DNA from: Undaria pinnatifida | Taxonomy: Eukaryota > Sar > Phaeophyceae > Laminariales > Alariaceae | Length of the DNA: 64,000 nt | Direction of reading: 5' to 3' | Assembly: GCA_012845835.1 (NCBI GenBank) | Contig: JABAKD010000011.1 | Coordinates: forward strand, 14,583,214-14,647,213 | Shown: positions 1 through 11,656 of the stretch, in pieces | How positions within the stretch are numbered: position 1 is the stretch's first letter | Layout of the letters: every line of letters starts with the position of its first letter | Notes under the pieces: generated by a model | What the model was told of the DNA's origin: nothing | Seen by the model: only the letters and a program-made list of their open reading frames with translations | Databases searched by the model: none | Made by a program: the position numbers and the translations under genes

Positions 1-33
1 CCTGGCCCTACCCGACCCTATCCGACCAAAATA
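1..33. repeat. fragment of GGGTC satellite (minus-strand sense)
   Basis: The window opens with several spaced CCCTACCCGACC-type words, the reverse complement of the GGGTCGGGTC satellite seen near 4.05 and 12.5 kb. It is short and cut by the window edge, so its extent is unknown. Confidence 0.35.
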
Positions 34-278
34 AGTGAATCGACATCGACGCGTGAAAAGCTCTGTTTTCTTCCAGCTCGCCGCTCTCTGTTCACATTGT
101 CTCATTATCTCATTGCCATAATTTAGTCCGTAAGCTGCTGCAGTGGTCACAGGACAGTGGCCAACAACACAGGACAGTAGTGGTCAATAACAGTAACGAT
201 AACACAACAACAATAACGCAGTAATGCAATAACAGTGACAATAGTAATCACGATAACAATAACAATAGCATCACGAAT

Positions 279-293
279 AACAATAACAACAAT

Positions 294-339
<46 letters not shown>

Positions 340-341
340 GC

Positions 342-375
<34 letters not shown>
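279..375 (+). repeat. (AAC)n microsatellite
   Basis: A nearly pure CAA/AAC array of about 97 bp with one AGC interruption, preceded by a degenerate lead-in of ATAACAATAAC words. The poly-Thr and poly-Val frames across it are translation artefacts of the repeat. Confidence 0.95.
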
Positions 376-604
376 CTGGAGTCGACTAGAAGAATAGTCC
401 TTGGGAAAAGGGATCGTTGGCGCGCCACATACATGTCGTTTTGCTTTAGGCGCGGGTGATGACTCTGTTCAAGAGCCATCCTGCGGTGGTGTGATATAGT
501 GATGGATGGGGGGGTACTTCTCGGGCAAAAAACCCTTTTCTGACTGTCCAACCGACTGACTGATTGACTAACTGTATGATACTAATCAATACTAATCAAT
601 ACTA

Positions 605-1357
605 CCGTATACGACAGAAGATAACGCACCCACATGAGATAGCACATCCCCCACAGAATACAACACCCGGTGATGGAGTTTTTTTAATGTTGAACAAAAA
701 TGAGAATTATCACCGGGGTTACATAAGGTATCACACCCCCTGAGGTTGCGCGGCGTGTATTCACGGGACCCCTGCTTTTATCACCCGGTGATACAGCATC
801 TGTCTTGTGATCCCGCACAATACATCCCTGTGTCCGGGGAACCACCCGGTAAGGAAACCTAAAACAACATGGCCGTAGAGGGAAGACAGAATCCCGCCGC
901 AGCTTACTCCGCTCCTTCGACAGCTGCTTCGACGCAGCAGCGCAGGCTCGACCGATCACCTCGTTCTTTCAACGCGAGGAAACTTCTTCTACGCCTGTTG
1001 CTGCTGCTGCCGCTGCTGCTGCAGCTGACACAGCAATAGGCGCCAATTTGGCAGCCACCGCACTGGCCCAGCAAACCACACCCCTGCAAGTGTGCGGCAG
1101 CAGCAATTATTTGCAGGCAAGTGTTATCACTCCCCCTGGTTTATCGCGCTCCCTCCTTACCACACCCCCTGCAAGTGTGCGGCGGTGTTATCACACACCT
1201 TGGTTTATCACACCCCCTTCATGGGCTCTGTGACCTGCACGTTGTCACACGGGTTACATAAGATAGCACGCCTCCCACAGAATACCGAACCCGGTGATAC
1301 TTTTTTTAAGACTCCAAAATGTCGTCACCGGGGTGTGTTATCTTCTGTCGTATACTG
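605..1357. mobile_element. non-autonomous Tc1/mariner-like element (MITE)
   Basis: The ends are inverted repeats: left CCGTATACGACAGAAG and right, read inward, CAGTATACGACAGAAG, both continuing with GATAAC(G/A)CACCC. Both ends are flanked by TA, the target duplication of the Tc1/mariner/pogo group. The left flank is a tandem TAATCAATAC decamer and the right flank continues the same decamer, so the element sits inside a short tandem repeat. A 12-bp duplication, TAATCAATACTA, is an equally good reading of the flanks. The 753-bp interior contains duplicated CCGGTGATA/TTATCACC blocks and no transposase. Family assignment is inference from the ends; the boundaries are seen directly. Confidence 0.65.
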
Positions 1358-1439
1358 TAATCAATACTAAAACCCAATGAACTGCCCAATATAGATGCAA
1401 CCGCTTTTGTACTACGGTAGTGGGGGTCTCCCTAATGTG

Positions 1440-1570
1440 CCGGTTGTATCGTATCCCGATAGTTCCTATTGCCGGTATAGTACCGGTATAGTGCCCGTGA
1501 TATCGCGTTGCACGACTGGAACCCGTTGTACTATAGTACCGGTATGGGCATATGCTGCCGGTATTGTTGG
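1440..1570. repeat. cluster of TACCGGTA / CCGGTAT palindromic words
   Basis: ACCGGTA or CCGGTAT words recur at least four times within 130 bp. They are perfect-palindrome relatives of the TACC(A/T)GGTA word found across the window. No gene is visible here. Confidence 0.4.
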
Positions 1571-2750
1571 CGGGCGCACACCTGCGCTATAAGGAGACCA
1601 CCTCTGTGCGTGTACTGTTATCGTTTTTTTGTGATACGCCTAGCGAATGGGGTTGGTCACTGGGTTGCGCGCACACGTTTGTCTAAATCTGATTTTGGAT
1701 GAGTTACGGAGCTGCTCACGCGGGTAACCTCAGAAAATGCTAGGTACCTCCCCTTACTGTAACATGGGCTCTCAAATATTGGTACTTTTTCGGCTTCAAA
1801 AACGTAGGAAGTTGACATTTTTGCTGTTCGACGTCAATCGCAGTCCCGGTTGCATGTTTATCTTGTCCCCTCACACACTAGGAGCAGCGAACTACGAATA
1901 TTAAGACAGTTTAAATGTCGATAGGAACTGGCGCCGCAGGATATTTGTATGCGTTGGTTATCGGCGGTGGGCGGTCGGCGGTCGTAACGGTCATCTCCAC
2001 AGGGTCCTTGTGTTTTGGCGCGGAGGAACATAGAAAGCATCGCTTTCGTTCGTATAATAAAGATAGTAAGATAGTAATAAAACGTGGCGGGCTTCGCCGC
2101 GGCGTTTCGGAACAGAAACTTGGTAAAAAATGTAGCAGGGGCCGTCACGACACGAATTGAGAACGGCCGAGGCCGCCCCCGACAGAGTCGGGAGGTGCGA
2201 GCAAGGTGAGGCACGTCCAGGAAACAGCGCGCCGAGAGGTGGCCCTCAGCACGAGTTATCTTGAAGACGACTCAAAACCTAGTCTAAATCGGACCTTTCG
2301 GCTGCTCTCGTGCAACCTCCGGATAATCCTTCATGTATTTATGGCCGTGGCTACGAACTCGCATAGCAGGATGCTATCGGTAACCGTTGTCAACCTATGT
2401 ACGAGGGGTGCGAAACCGAAACGGCGGTCGAAACACGACTGTTTGATCAGATTTTGAAAAAAGTTGGGCCATCTCGAAAGGGGTTCCTAAATTTTGACGT
2501 CGTCAACATGGCAAACTGTTGATAATCAGAAAGCCCCAAGAATTTGCTTGTATCGAGTGGATCGAAACGTCTCCTCTGGCCGCATCCGCTCTGTCTCCGC
2601 AATGCTCCGTCTTCCAGGGGCGAGCGCCGTGGACTACACTTGACTCTGTTCTTCGTTTCATCATGGCTGCTATGGACGTGCCTTTTCTTTTCTCTTGCTA
2701 GAGCGGTGCAGCAGGCCGCCTTGGTGGAGGGGGTGGCGCCAGTGTCGTGG
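1571..2750. other. no supported gene
   Basis: Several short open frames overlap on both strands (for example 83 codons at 2206-2457 and 118 codons on the minus strand at 1858-2214), but none shows a recognisable domain or sister copy. Around 2085-2175 there are GC-rich inverted words (GGCCGAGGCCGCC, CCGACAGAGTCGG) with no assigned role. Confidence 0.4.
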
Positions 2751-2751
2751 G

Positions 2752-2864
2752 GAGACATCGGGTGTGAGTAATCCATCTAGCTCTTGCTGAACCTTATTGT
2801 AGGGTTAGGGTTGGGGTTAGGGCCAGAGACACCGCGTGTGAGTAGCTCATCTATCTCGTGCGTG
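2752..2864. repeat. 40-bp duplication flanking a telomere-like (TTAGGG) patch
   Basis: A block beginning GAGACATCGGGTGTGAGTA recurs after about 73 bp as AGAGACACCGCGTGTGAGTA, each followed by a related ATCTAKCTCKTG stretch. Between them lies TAGGGTTAGGGTTGGGGTTA, about four TTAGGG-like units. The patch is too short and impure to be a telomere; it may be an interstitial relic or chance. Confidence 0.55.
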
Positions 2865-3009
2865 ACATGGATTTAGCTTCGCTCTGTCAGCACGGCACTC
2901 CCGTTGTGGGGACAACACCCTTGGAATCAGGCTATAAGCAGGATCATTTTTGAGTAGGAAACCTGACAGCTCGTTGGCATGCAGTATAGACGATATCGGT
3001 GCGTCGACA

Positions 3010-3310
3010 CATGCCATAAAACATGGCACATGCCAAATGCGTTAACATGCAACACGCTCACCGCACCCGAAACGCGCCACACGCCGAACGTGGTACACAC
3101 GCAAAACCCATCACATGCTAAATGAAACACCTGCGAGACGCGCCGCACTTTAAATGGGTCGCATGCAAAGTGCGTGACACGCGAAATTGGACACACGTAG
3201 AAGGCGGCAACCCCCGGTCAAAATTCGTGAGATCCAAAATGCGTCACAATCAAACTGCACCACATGCAAAACGCACCACGTGCAAATCTTTGCGCGCTGA
3301 ACGTGCGTAC
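3010..3310 (+). repeat. degenerate tandem array, period about 16 bp
   Basis: Successive blocks such as CACATGCCAAATGCG, AACATGCAACACGCTC, CACACGCCGAACGTGG, CACATGCTAAATGAA, CGCATGCAAAGTGCG and CACATGCAAAACGCAC repeat a consensus close to RTCACATGCAAAATGC. About 15 units are visible with a gap near 3200-3225. The overlapping frame at 3122-3454 is a by-product of the period. Confidence 0.65.
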
Positions 3311-4040
3311 CGCGGTGGACGTGTTGTCTTAGAGCCCTTCCTAACCAATGAAAAAGACGCCACGAATCATGACAACAAACCCGACATTTTCGCGAATCGC
3401 CGTATTTGTCACTACATGACTAATCGTGACATTCAGGTTTTTGAAACGTTCTAAAAAAATTGACGTCACGATTCACAACCAAAAAACCTTCATGTGTTTT
3501 CACACAAAAAACGTGACATTACGCCAACTTACAAACATGACGGGTTGTGATATTTTTCTTTCGTGAGAAGTGAACCTTAGCCAACGTACAGTAGGGGTGG
3601 AGAGGATTGTGATATAAGCTATACGGGCAGCGGCTATAATACTTAGTCCTTACCTGGCGCTGACCATATACAGTTGTATACGCTACAGCAGCAGTAAGCG
3701 AGTTGCTAATCAACCCGGTCGCCTCAAAACGTAGGAGCGCGTTTTGATTTGGGTGAAGCCTGAAGCCGGAGACCGGAGCCATCCGACCAAAAGTCTCCGA
3801 AAGCCTTTGACCAGCACTTGTTTTCTTCTTTATGCCGTCCCCTACGGACACAGTTGACGATAGATGGCAAATATGAAATGCCCACCAGCGCGAGTCCCTA
3901 TCTAGAGCTACCCTAGTTTTATTACCTGTACTTTCAGTACCACCCCAGTTGATATACCGGTAATACATGGCTTTTCACTCGTCACGACTCGTCCCGCGGG
4001 CATCTCGCGGATGAAATTGGGTCTGGCCAGGGAGCAGTCG
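3311..4040. other. no supported gene
   Basis: The left part has repeated CGTGACATT-like words and A-rich stretches. The minus-strand frame of 149 codons at 3519-3968 has no recognisable domain. Confidence 0.35.
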
Positions 4041-4044
4041 AAAT

Positions 4045-4150
4045 CTCACGGGTTGGGTCGGGTCGGGTCGGGTCGGGTCACGGGGTTTTCTAATATCACG
4101 GGTCGGGTCGGGTCGGGTCACCCTGGCCCGACCCAACCCGCGGGAAATGA
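4045..4150. repeat. GGGTC satellite, first full patch
   Basis: Runs of GGGTCGGGTCGGGTC (period 5) form two forward blocks and an inverted CCCGACCCAACCC block, with intervening TCACGGG. The same words and the phrase ATGAAAA after GACCCAT recur near 12.54-12.63 kb, so this is a dispersed satellite family. Confidence 0.8.
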
Positions 4151-4327
4151 CCCGACCCATGAAAATCTTTGATGCTCTGACTATATGATACCTGGTATAT
4201 GATGCCACTGGTAGTCGTGATACTAACACAAGCACACTCTACCTCAGCGGCTGATTGTTATGCTTACGTTAATCACCCCCTTGCGACTTACCGGCAAAAC
4301 GGCAAACACGTTTAAAAGGAGTGGTGA

Positions 4328-4780
4328 TTGGAGCATCGTGCATACCGAGCAACGCGGACTAGCAGATTATTTCGGGGTGATACCGTGAATGGCGTGGTGC
4401 GGACTACGAAAAAGCAAGGAGTTCCTCGCCACGCAATTAACCAACCTCAACTGTTGCTTGTAGCTCACACTGTGATGACAACAATGCGTTTGTACTTTGA
4501 TTTTGCCGCTCGCTGTATATGGGTCCCAAATAACCATACCCTAATTTCCCCTGTCACCCATGCACTCCCCGTACCATCGTTCAGGTCTTGTGTCCAGAGG
4601 TTTGTTCCGCCCAGCGTGGACGAGACCGGCCGCTGGCCTGCCTCCACGTCTATCGCGCAGATGTGTGCCATGGCGCCTGTGCCTGTCGATCCCATCGTTC
4701 CGAAAGTGGTGGGGGGGGAGGCGGCCTGCCTCGACCAGCTTGCTAGATTTGTCGGCCGACGATGTCGGCTCGAACCTTGA
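4328..4780 (+). CDS. doubtful 150-codon open frame
   Basis: An open frame without an ATG at its 5' edge (it begins at TTG) in a locally GC-rich stretch. No domain, signal peptide or sister copy is visible, and the opposite strand is also open for 112 codons over the same part. It runs up to the start of the 81-bp array. I do not recognise it; chance or a decayed exon are both possible. Confidence 0.12.
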   Translation: MEHRAYRATRTSRLFRGDTVNGVVRTTKKQGVPRHAINQPQLLLVAHTVMTTMRLYFDFAARCIWVPNNHTLISPVTHALPVPSFRSCVQRFVPPSVDETGRWPASTSIAQMCAMAPVPVDPIVPKVVGGEAACLDQLARFVGRRCRLEP

Positions 4781-4784
4781 GCAG

Positions 4785-5440
4785 GCGTTACTTGTAGCGT
4801 CACCCCAATCGTCCAGTGACGGTTCGTTTCTGGGATGATGTGGCTCGCAAGATTGATCGGCCGATCACTGTATTATACGCCAAGATAACACATAACACAC
4901 CGTTCGGATGAATTTCTGAGCCGATGTTATGTGAAAACAGCGGGGATCACGCGCAACTAAAAGGGTGGCTTTAGAAAGGGCCCATGGACATGCTCCCGTA
5001 GGCGCTTCACTAGGCATTTTTGCGCTGTCCCTGTTGTCGAGAAAATCAAGTTAGAAAAATCGTCCGAGGTATGTTAGCGTGTGCTGTTACAGCGTTTTTC
5101 ATGCAGTATTCTATACCTGGTAGATGTCGCCGGCGGCCGACGGTATTACGTAGCGTTTTTAGAGTCACAAGCAAAGGAAGGCGTTGCTTGTGTCACAGCG
5201 TCGCCGCAATAGTCTAGCGACGGTTCTTTTCGGGAGTAATGCCGGCTCGAGGCTTGGGTCGGTGTTGCTTGTATCACAGCGTCGCCGCAATCGTGTAGCG
5301 ACGGTTCGTTTTTTCGGGAGTGATGTGGCTCGCAAGAGTTGTTGGCCAATGATTGATGTCGGGCGTTACTTGTAGCGGCGCCGCAGTGGTCTATTAATGC
5401 TCGTCTGTTAGCAGTCGTCTAGTGACCGTTCGTTTCAGGG
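4785..5440 (+). repeat. diverged tandem/dispersed 81-bp repeat
   Basis: Four copies share GCGTT(G/A)CTTGT, then CAGCGTCGCCGCAAT, then TAGCGACGGTTC and GGGAGT(A/G)ATG. They start near 4785, 5181, 5262 and 5361. The central two are adjacent with an 81-bp period; the first is separated by about 320 bp of unrelated sequence. Confidence 0.75.
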
Positions 5441-5935
5441 CTGAGGCAATGCAGGGAGCTGTGTACCATTATGTATTGTAATGTACCGCTGTACCGGCAT
5501 ATGCGGACATGGGTTTTCAAACCCAAAGGCATGTACAGGCATACCATGTATGTATATATATAAATCATCGGCGGACCTCGGTCGCCGGGGGAGAATGAGG
5601 CAAGGCTTTCGAGGGCGGGGCGGGAGCGACCCCCCCCCCCCCTTCGGGGCACGTTCATCAACAGTAAGAAACAAGAAAACTGGTCCAGCTGAATCTTTCT
5701 GAGAATGGGTGCGTCCTACGCTAACTTCAGCGCAACGACGTCCGAACTTGTTATTTTCCTGTTAATCCCATCCTGGCCTTTTAATGCGCGTTTTTTTCTT
5801 TGTGTTCTTTCTTAGTGGTCGTTTTGTTAGTATTACCAGGTAAGACGTGCCCTGTACGACATTTTTCCGTGCAGCAATCGTTCGCGCTACTGTAGTTCAG
5901 CATGGCAGGGGTGAAGTGGCGTCTTGTGTGTGGTT
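5441..5935. other. no supported gene; poly(C) run
   Basis: Contains alternating TGTAC/GTACC words, a short inverted GGGTTTTCAAACCC and a run of 13 C just after 5628. Nothing else is supported. Confidence 0.4.
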
Positions 5936-6256
5936 TTTAGACGCTACGCCGTTCGTACGATCAATCTGTATGTACTGCTGTATAATCGTCGGGGCATGGG
6001 CGCTGATTGGCTGTAAACCGCAACTTTTTTTTCTTGGCAGTATTTAGACAGTACGCCGTACATACGAGCATTCTGGACGCACTGTAGGGCCTCCAGGGCG
6101 TGTGCGCTTTTTAGCGATAACCCGCAATATTATTTTTTTCTTGGCAGAATTCAGACGGTACGCCGTCCATGAGAGCATGCTGCACGTACTTCTCGCAGGT
6201 TTGTCGGGGCGTGGTCGTTGGTTGGCTGCAAACAGCAACTTCTTTTTTCAGGGCAG
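5936..6256 (+). repeat. three tandem copies of a 105-109 bp unit
   Basis: Units start at 5936, 6041 and 6148. Each begins with a TTAGAC..TACGCCGT(C/A/T) core, has a central GGGC(A/G)TG(G/T) block and ends in CAACTT or CAATAT followed by a T-run and GGCAG. Units 1 and 3 share CGGGGC(A/G)TGG and a TTGGCTG(T/C)AAAC block; unit 2 differs internally. Age is moderate. Confidence 0.85.
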
Positions 6257-7142
6257 CAAGTAGTGCGAGAAGAAGAACCCGTTCTTTTGTATTTACCTCT
6301 TTTGTGTTGCGTGGAACCTTGTTGCTGCCCTCAGCAAGACGCCAAAAGCGCTTTGCATAAATGTCGTGCCGTATTGGATTGACGACTGCTGTAGCACGGG
6401 ATGGTCGGCTTGCGGGGTCTCCAGCGTTAGGAATGGTCTGGGGCAAGACCTGTGGTTTGCGGACGACAAATAAATACAATTTGTGCAGTCTACGCAAGGT
6501 TCTTTTCATTTGTAGCGCGAAAGCATATTATTGCATTGTCTGTAATATCTTACATCTTGCAGTGTCTCGCTCCGGGGAAGGGCCCGAGCACCTATCGCCA
6601 GTCGCAAGGCAAACTACTTTTAAAAATGCTTCTTCTGTTCATCCTCGATTGCGCCAAAGCACGCCTACATTTACAAAGTATCTGGTATAATACACAATTC
6701 AGTGCGTGTTGTGAGCCATGCCATGCAGGGCGCGGTCTGTTGTCATTGTCAATTCGAAATAGTTTGCCGGAAAAACATGGGTGCAGTTCTAGGTGTTTCA
6801 AACGGCGAACCCTCCATACGACTATTGAATTCAGCTGATTAAAATGCGTTTATTCTATACGTGCTGCACAACAAGAGCACTGCTTACTGTTCCACAGATA
6901 GATAAGGTCTTACACCTACAGTGCGGCTTGCTCCTGACGTATTCCTCAGGTGCAAGCCCTGCCGTGCTGCTGCTTGGCCAATCGATATTTATTTATTTCT
7001 TGTTCACATGTTAAATCTTGCTGAAATTGCTCATTCTCCTTTTACGACGGTCCGACTTGATTAGCTAATTAAGCAGTACACTGAGGAAGAGCACGGCAAC
7101 GCATACGTATTTTAAAAATAGAAAAAATATTGTACATATTCA
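6257..7142. other. no supported gene
   Basis: Short overlapping frames only (up to 132 codons on the minus strand at 6111-6509, which overlaps the tandem units). Nothing recognised. Confidence 0.4.
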
Positions 7143-7386
7143 GCTGTGAGATCGACCAAATAGGTTTTTGACTCAGCTTTGCAAGCTGCGTGTGATATTT
7201 TGATCGCGTGTTACGAGGGGAGTATACCCTCGTGAAGGATACAGGTCGGTGACTTCCTTGCTAATGCCAGGGTCAACAGGACTAACACATTCAATAAGAC
7301 GTTCAACCTTGTTCTGCGCTCAGAAACTGTATACCCCGCATTGAGGGGGACAAAACCAAACATCTGTGGAATTCAATATGCATGAA
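7143..7386 (-). repeat. R1 dispersed repeat, copy 1
   Basis: Read on the minus strand this matches the R1 family: GGGGGAC..., CTGTTGACCCTGGCATTAGC, GAAGTCACCGACCTGTATCC, GATCAAAATATCACACGCAG and a terminal GATCTCACAGCTGA. It shares with the 22.7-kb copy a version that has CCCCCTCAATGCGGG in the 5' half, so these two form a subfamily. No open frame survives through it. Confidence 0.75.
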
Positions 7387-8104
7387 ACAATAATTAATTG
7401 CTATAGTGTGAGTTAACTTTTGCAGTGGGCTACTTGGGTCTACCAGGTTCGTACGCAAGCTCCTGTGCACTCCTTGTATATGTGGCAGGCCAGCAGACGT
7501 CCAGCACAGCAGCTGCCAGGCATGATGCTTGGGTTGTTGGTGCTGTCGAGTCATGATGGAACATGCGGTGGACGTCGATCGCGATTGTTCCGCAGTGATC
7601 TCTCTTCTGCTCGTGATGTAATGCAAAGGCACACTCACACACTTGTATTGATCGAATGAAGACCGACGAGTGAGATCTGGCGTTCTGCATCAGGCGTCGG
7701 GCGGTGCACACTTGATCCTAAAAAAGCTCTTCGAACGCCCATCACCTCACACACTACCAGGGAATACACACAAACTAAAGCGTGGATCTAAAACGCCTGA
7801 CCCCTGCACTCCTTCCTACAGATGGAAGCTCTTGCGCTACTACTAAGTGATCAAATATGCGTGTCGCGAATAGCCGATTTGTTTTTGCTAATCCGGAGAG
7901 CCTCCATGGTCATTTCCGGGTGGAACACCAGCAGGACACAAATGTTAGCTCACCTGTGTAAAAGTGTTGGGGAAAGTCGGAATTCATACGAACTGTTTCG
8001 ATGTTGGTGTGGACTTCAGCAAACAAGAAATCCCCGGATGGGTCGATTCCCCCGAAGATATACATATTTGACTATTGCACTGCGTTAACTTTGACTGGGG
8101 TTCC
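7387..8104. other. no supported gene
   Basis: Overlapping short frames on both strands without recognisable domains. Nothing else seen. Confidence 0.4.
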
Positions 8105-8370
8105 CTTGCGCGGAAAATCCAACTATTGCGTCGGTCCGTCCGTCCGATCTAAACGTGTCGTGTCCGTCTGCCCCACGTTCTGGAATATACGCGGCATATA
8201 CATTATTAGTCCAATGAAGTCCAGACCTACTTTTTATGTTTTATTACGAACGCACTGCGACGGAACACTGCTTATGGTTTTCCAGTTACGGAGGTTCTGT
8301 GGTGGAAATTCCAAATGTATGCGTCGGTCCGTCCGTCCGATCAAAATATGTCCGTCTGATCCAGTTACTA
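8105..8370 (+). repeat. two copies of a unit of about 190 bp with a GTCCGTCCGTCC core
   Basis: GGAAAATCCAACTATTGCGT and GGAAATTCCAAATGTATGCG are each followed by CGGTCCGTCCGTCCGATC and then TGTCCGTCTG. The copies start near 8116 and 8305, with less similar sequence between. Confidence 0.7.
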
Positions 8371-9479
8371 CTAGAACAACTTTTCAAAAGCTTTTGATAC
8401 AATGAAATCAAGACGTAGGTGACCTCTACTTCACATCAAGCAGAAGCAAGAGCACACAGGATCAACGCACATACAAAAAAATAACGAATAATCTCGACCC
8501 GTTGTACATATTAATAGAAACATTTACAACCTGATCGAAGCCATACCCCGACTGTTGTACAGAAGCTATGTTCGTAATGAGCATACCATCCAGTGGTGAA
8601 AAATATTCCCACGAATCATATCGCATATCGCAAGGGCGCGTACAACCGCACAAGACTCGCAGCAGCAGCAGCTGCTAGCAGCAGATTTTGGCGAATAAAG
8701 TACAAGCACACATCATTTATTTTCCGCAAGAAGAAGGCTCGTGCGCCAACCACAGTCAAACACAGTCGGCTGAAACTTCGTGAGGGTAAACGAGGCCATG
8801 GAATGTGGCCAACAGAGTGGATGTTTGCGTCTCAGGGTGGCCAGGACCGAGTACCGAACGTACGAGGGGGTCCCTTCTAATGTCAGGACATAACACTACT
8901 GATATGATACGTCTTCACAGAAAAATTGCCTTATATTTTCATCTGGGCTGACATCAACATACATACTACCACTGATAGTGTGGAACGCTCGCCCTTGGCA
9001 AATTTCCCTTTTATTGCCTTCATGAGTATCAAAATACCAGATACCAGGTATTGATAGTAGGTTATGGTATGGAACACTCGGCCCTGCATCCTTGACCGCG
9101 CACGTTTTCCCATGTCTCCTGGAATAATTGCCTTCTACTGAATGAAGACTCTTGGAATGTTGGCCTGGGTGACGCCCTTTTCGGGACTATGCCCCTCGAA
9201 AGGAATTTTTAGGGATTTTTCACGTTTTATTGTTCGCAAATGAACGTGATCGAACTTTGGCACCGATCAAAGGCGACCCAGATATATTGTACACTCGCCG
9301 GTTTATCTATACAGACTAATAATCGTAATAGAACAAAGGGGCGCTTTGCTGGGAAAGGCATGCACATATAATATACAGTATACAAAGTAAAAAGTACACA
9401 TCTACGACCGCGTGCCGCACGTCTTTACGAGCATGGACTAATGGACCAACCCGCCACGGCAACCATATCTAATTACTCA
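8371..9479. other. no supported gene
   Basis: A short CAG-type run lies at 8660-8685 and two TACCAGGTA-type words near 9040. Short frames at 8593-8880 and 8931-9113 have no recognisable content. Confidence 0.35.
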
Positions 9480-10028
9480 ACCAAACATTCAACGAATGAA
9501 GTGGTTTCGTTGGCGCAGAGTGGGAGTTGTAATGCTCTCTGCAATCTCGGCAAGCAGAGTGTCAGCTACTGTGAGAGCTGTACACATCTGCAGGTATCGG
9601 CGAAGGCATAAGCTACTAAAAGCAGCACCGACGGCACCGGTGAGTGAGTCCCGGGCGCGTAAGCGCGCTGTTGAAGACCATCGAGTGAGAACACCACTAC
9701 CACCCAATAATTTCATTCTGGCAGCTACCAGGTATTAATCAACAGTACTAGCATCAGTTACAACAGCAGCAGCAACATTCAACAGCAGCTGTATGTAGCA
9801 GCAAGCAGCAGAAGCAATACTAGCAAACACAGGAGACGCTATGCAAAACATATCCGACCAAGCAATACACGTAATTAACTTACAGGCAGACAAGCGAAAT
9901 CAGAACAACAACGAACAGAGCGCTCTTCAGGCCCTGCCTGCCAAAAAAAAAAATGGCGTGAAGGAAGGTCACGGCAAAACATGACCGCATAGAAGAGAAG
10001 ATTTTGCCTCAACGAAGCCACGGCGACA

Positions 10029-10529
10029 TTGATTCGGCGAGCATGTTGGCGCGATCATCCATCACCCGCACGCGGGGCAGGGTACAAAAAAACCCGGACG
10101 CTCCGAACCAAAAAGGAAAACAAAGCAACAAAAAATCTTGATGCGGCAGGTTATATATACCCTGCACCGCTGCGAGCACCCTCCCTTAAGGTAAGGCTCA
10201 CGACAAGCACAACTATTCTACCAACGGCGCCCTTTGCCACAAGCCCCTCGAAAAAAATGCCAACCGAAAAATCCACGAATAAGCGCCTGGATACGAATCA
10301 AGTGACTTTATCCACGTCAACTATAAAAGAGAGCGTAAAGCCTTCAGAACATAATGTAATTACTAGTACCATGACTACCATATTACGCGACACTCTTGAC
10401 AGTATACATTACCACGCAGGAATGGGTTGCCGCAGGGGAAAAAAAAAAAACAGAAATCAGACAGTGACAAAAGCGTCTACTAATATTAATAGTGATCCCC
10501 TCCCCCACGCCTATCCTCGCGGAAAATAA
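10029..10529 (+). CDS. doubtful 166-codon low-complexity frame
   Basis: Starts at TTG rather than ATG and reads as a Thr/Ser/Lys/Asn-rich chain with no membrane segment or known motif. The composition is what the A/C-rich block would yield by chance. No sister copy is visible in the window. Confidence 0.12.
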   Translation: MIRRACWRDHPSPARGAGYKKTRTLRTKKENKATKNLDAAGYIYPAPLRAPSLKVRLTTSTTILPTAPFATSPSKKMPTEKSTNKRLDTNQVTLSTSTIKESVKPSEHNVITSTMTTILRDTLDSIHYHAGMGCRRGKKKNRNQTVTKASTNINSDPLPHAYPRGK

Positions 10530-11321
10530 AAAAAAGCATCAGCGGACGATAATATAAATAAAACACGCCACATATAAGAAAAAGAGCGGACAGGCGTCCC
10601 TCTAGACCCAACCCCTCGGCTGCAGAACATGCCAGGACCACATTCGGAATTCCGGCAAAATATCATCACCATCACCATCATCAAACATGGCGGTTTGTCC
10701 TCCCAACTTGTTCCTACTCCCGCACAAATTTCATTCGAAGTACGACAACCGATCAACAACCGTGAGGGCATCACAGCCAAGGGGCAGAGGAACAACCTGG
10801 TACTGGTATGCCATAGCGAAACAAAAACCCAACCTACCCCCTTCCCCCCCCCCCCGCCGGGTAACATGGCCCGCCCACGGCTACCATCGGGGTTTACTCA
10901 AGCACCGGTGATGCCGGGGGCAGATTGATTGTAACGACGAGCGTTCAGACGTACCAGGCAAGCATCAACCCCGTAAAGTACAGGACCCAAAGGAGACCCT
11001 CCACCTGCGACCGTACAGCCACGCATGACAAGGGACAACGCAGTTGAGTCGGGCACAGCTAACTTGCGGCGACATCCACGCTCTTCTTAGTCTGCGACTG
11101 TACAGCAGTACAGGCGCGCATAAAAAAGGACAACACATTGCCGTCGAGTGCAGCTCACTCGCACTCGCACCCAACCAAGCGCGACAAACAACAGAGGAAC
11201 ACCGGACGTCAAGAGATATAATAGCAGACGGTCACCGGACCTCGACGCCAGCTCGCGCGCTTGCAAGAAATAAGGACAGGAAAACCCAACGAAAAAACAC
11301 TAGACACGAACAAACAACACG

Positions 11322-11350
11322 CCCCCCCCCCCCCCCCCCCCCACCCCCCC
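11322..11350. repeat. poly(C) tract
   Basis: A run of 21 C, one A, then 7 C. It is one of the longest of many C or G runs in the window. Confidence 0.95.
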
Positions 11351-11656
11351 CACATACACACACTCTTCTACTCCTACCGTGCAGAACGAGAGACAGAAAG
11401 GGGAGAATGACAAGAAATCCACGTGCCAGAAAACACTATCGTACAGAGTGCCATGCACTCACAATCAGTCCTCCTTTTTGCATCTCTCGACTATTTCGGC
11501 GTTGAATTGGCCAAGGCATATACGCACGACGTAAAAAAAAAGTATTTTCTCCTTCTCCCCCGTCGACCTTTCCCTTCCCCCACCTTCTGTCAAGCGCCGA
11601 ACACATTGCAGGAGATTGTGCAGCATGCGATGAGTGTTTACATTGCAAATTATAAC

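Noticed and set aside
235-459. Poly-Thr (plus) and poly-Val (minus) frames
   Set aside because: Direct translation of the AAC microsatellite.
2796-2822. Telomere repeat (TTAGGG)n
   Set aside because: Only about four impure units, embedded in a local duplication, with ordinary sequence on both sides; not a chromosome end.
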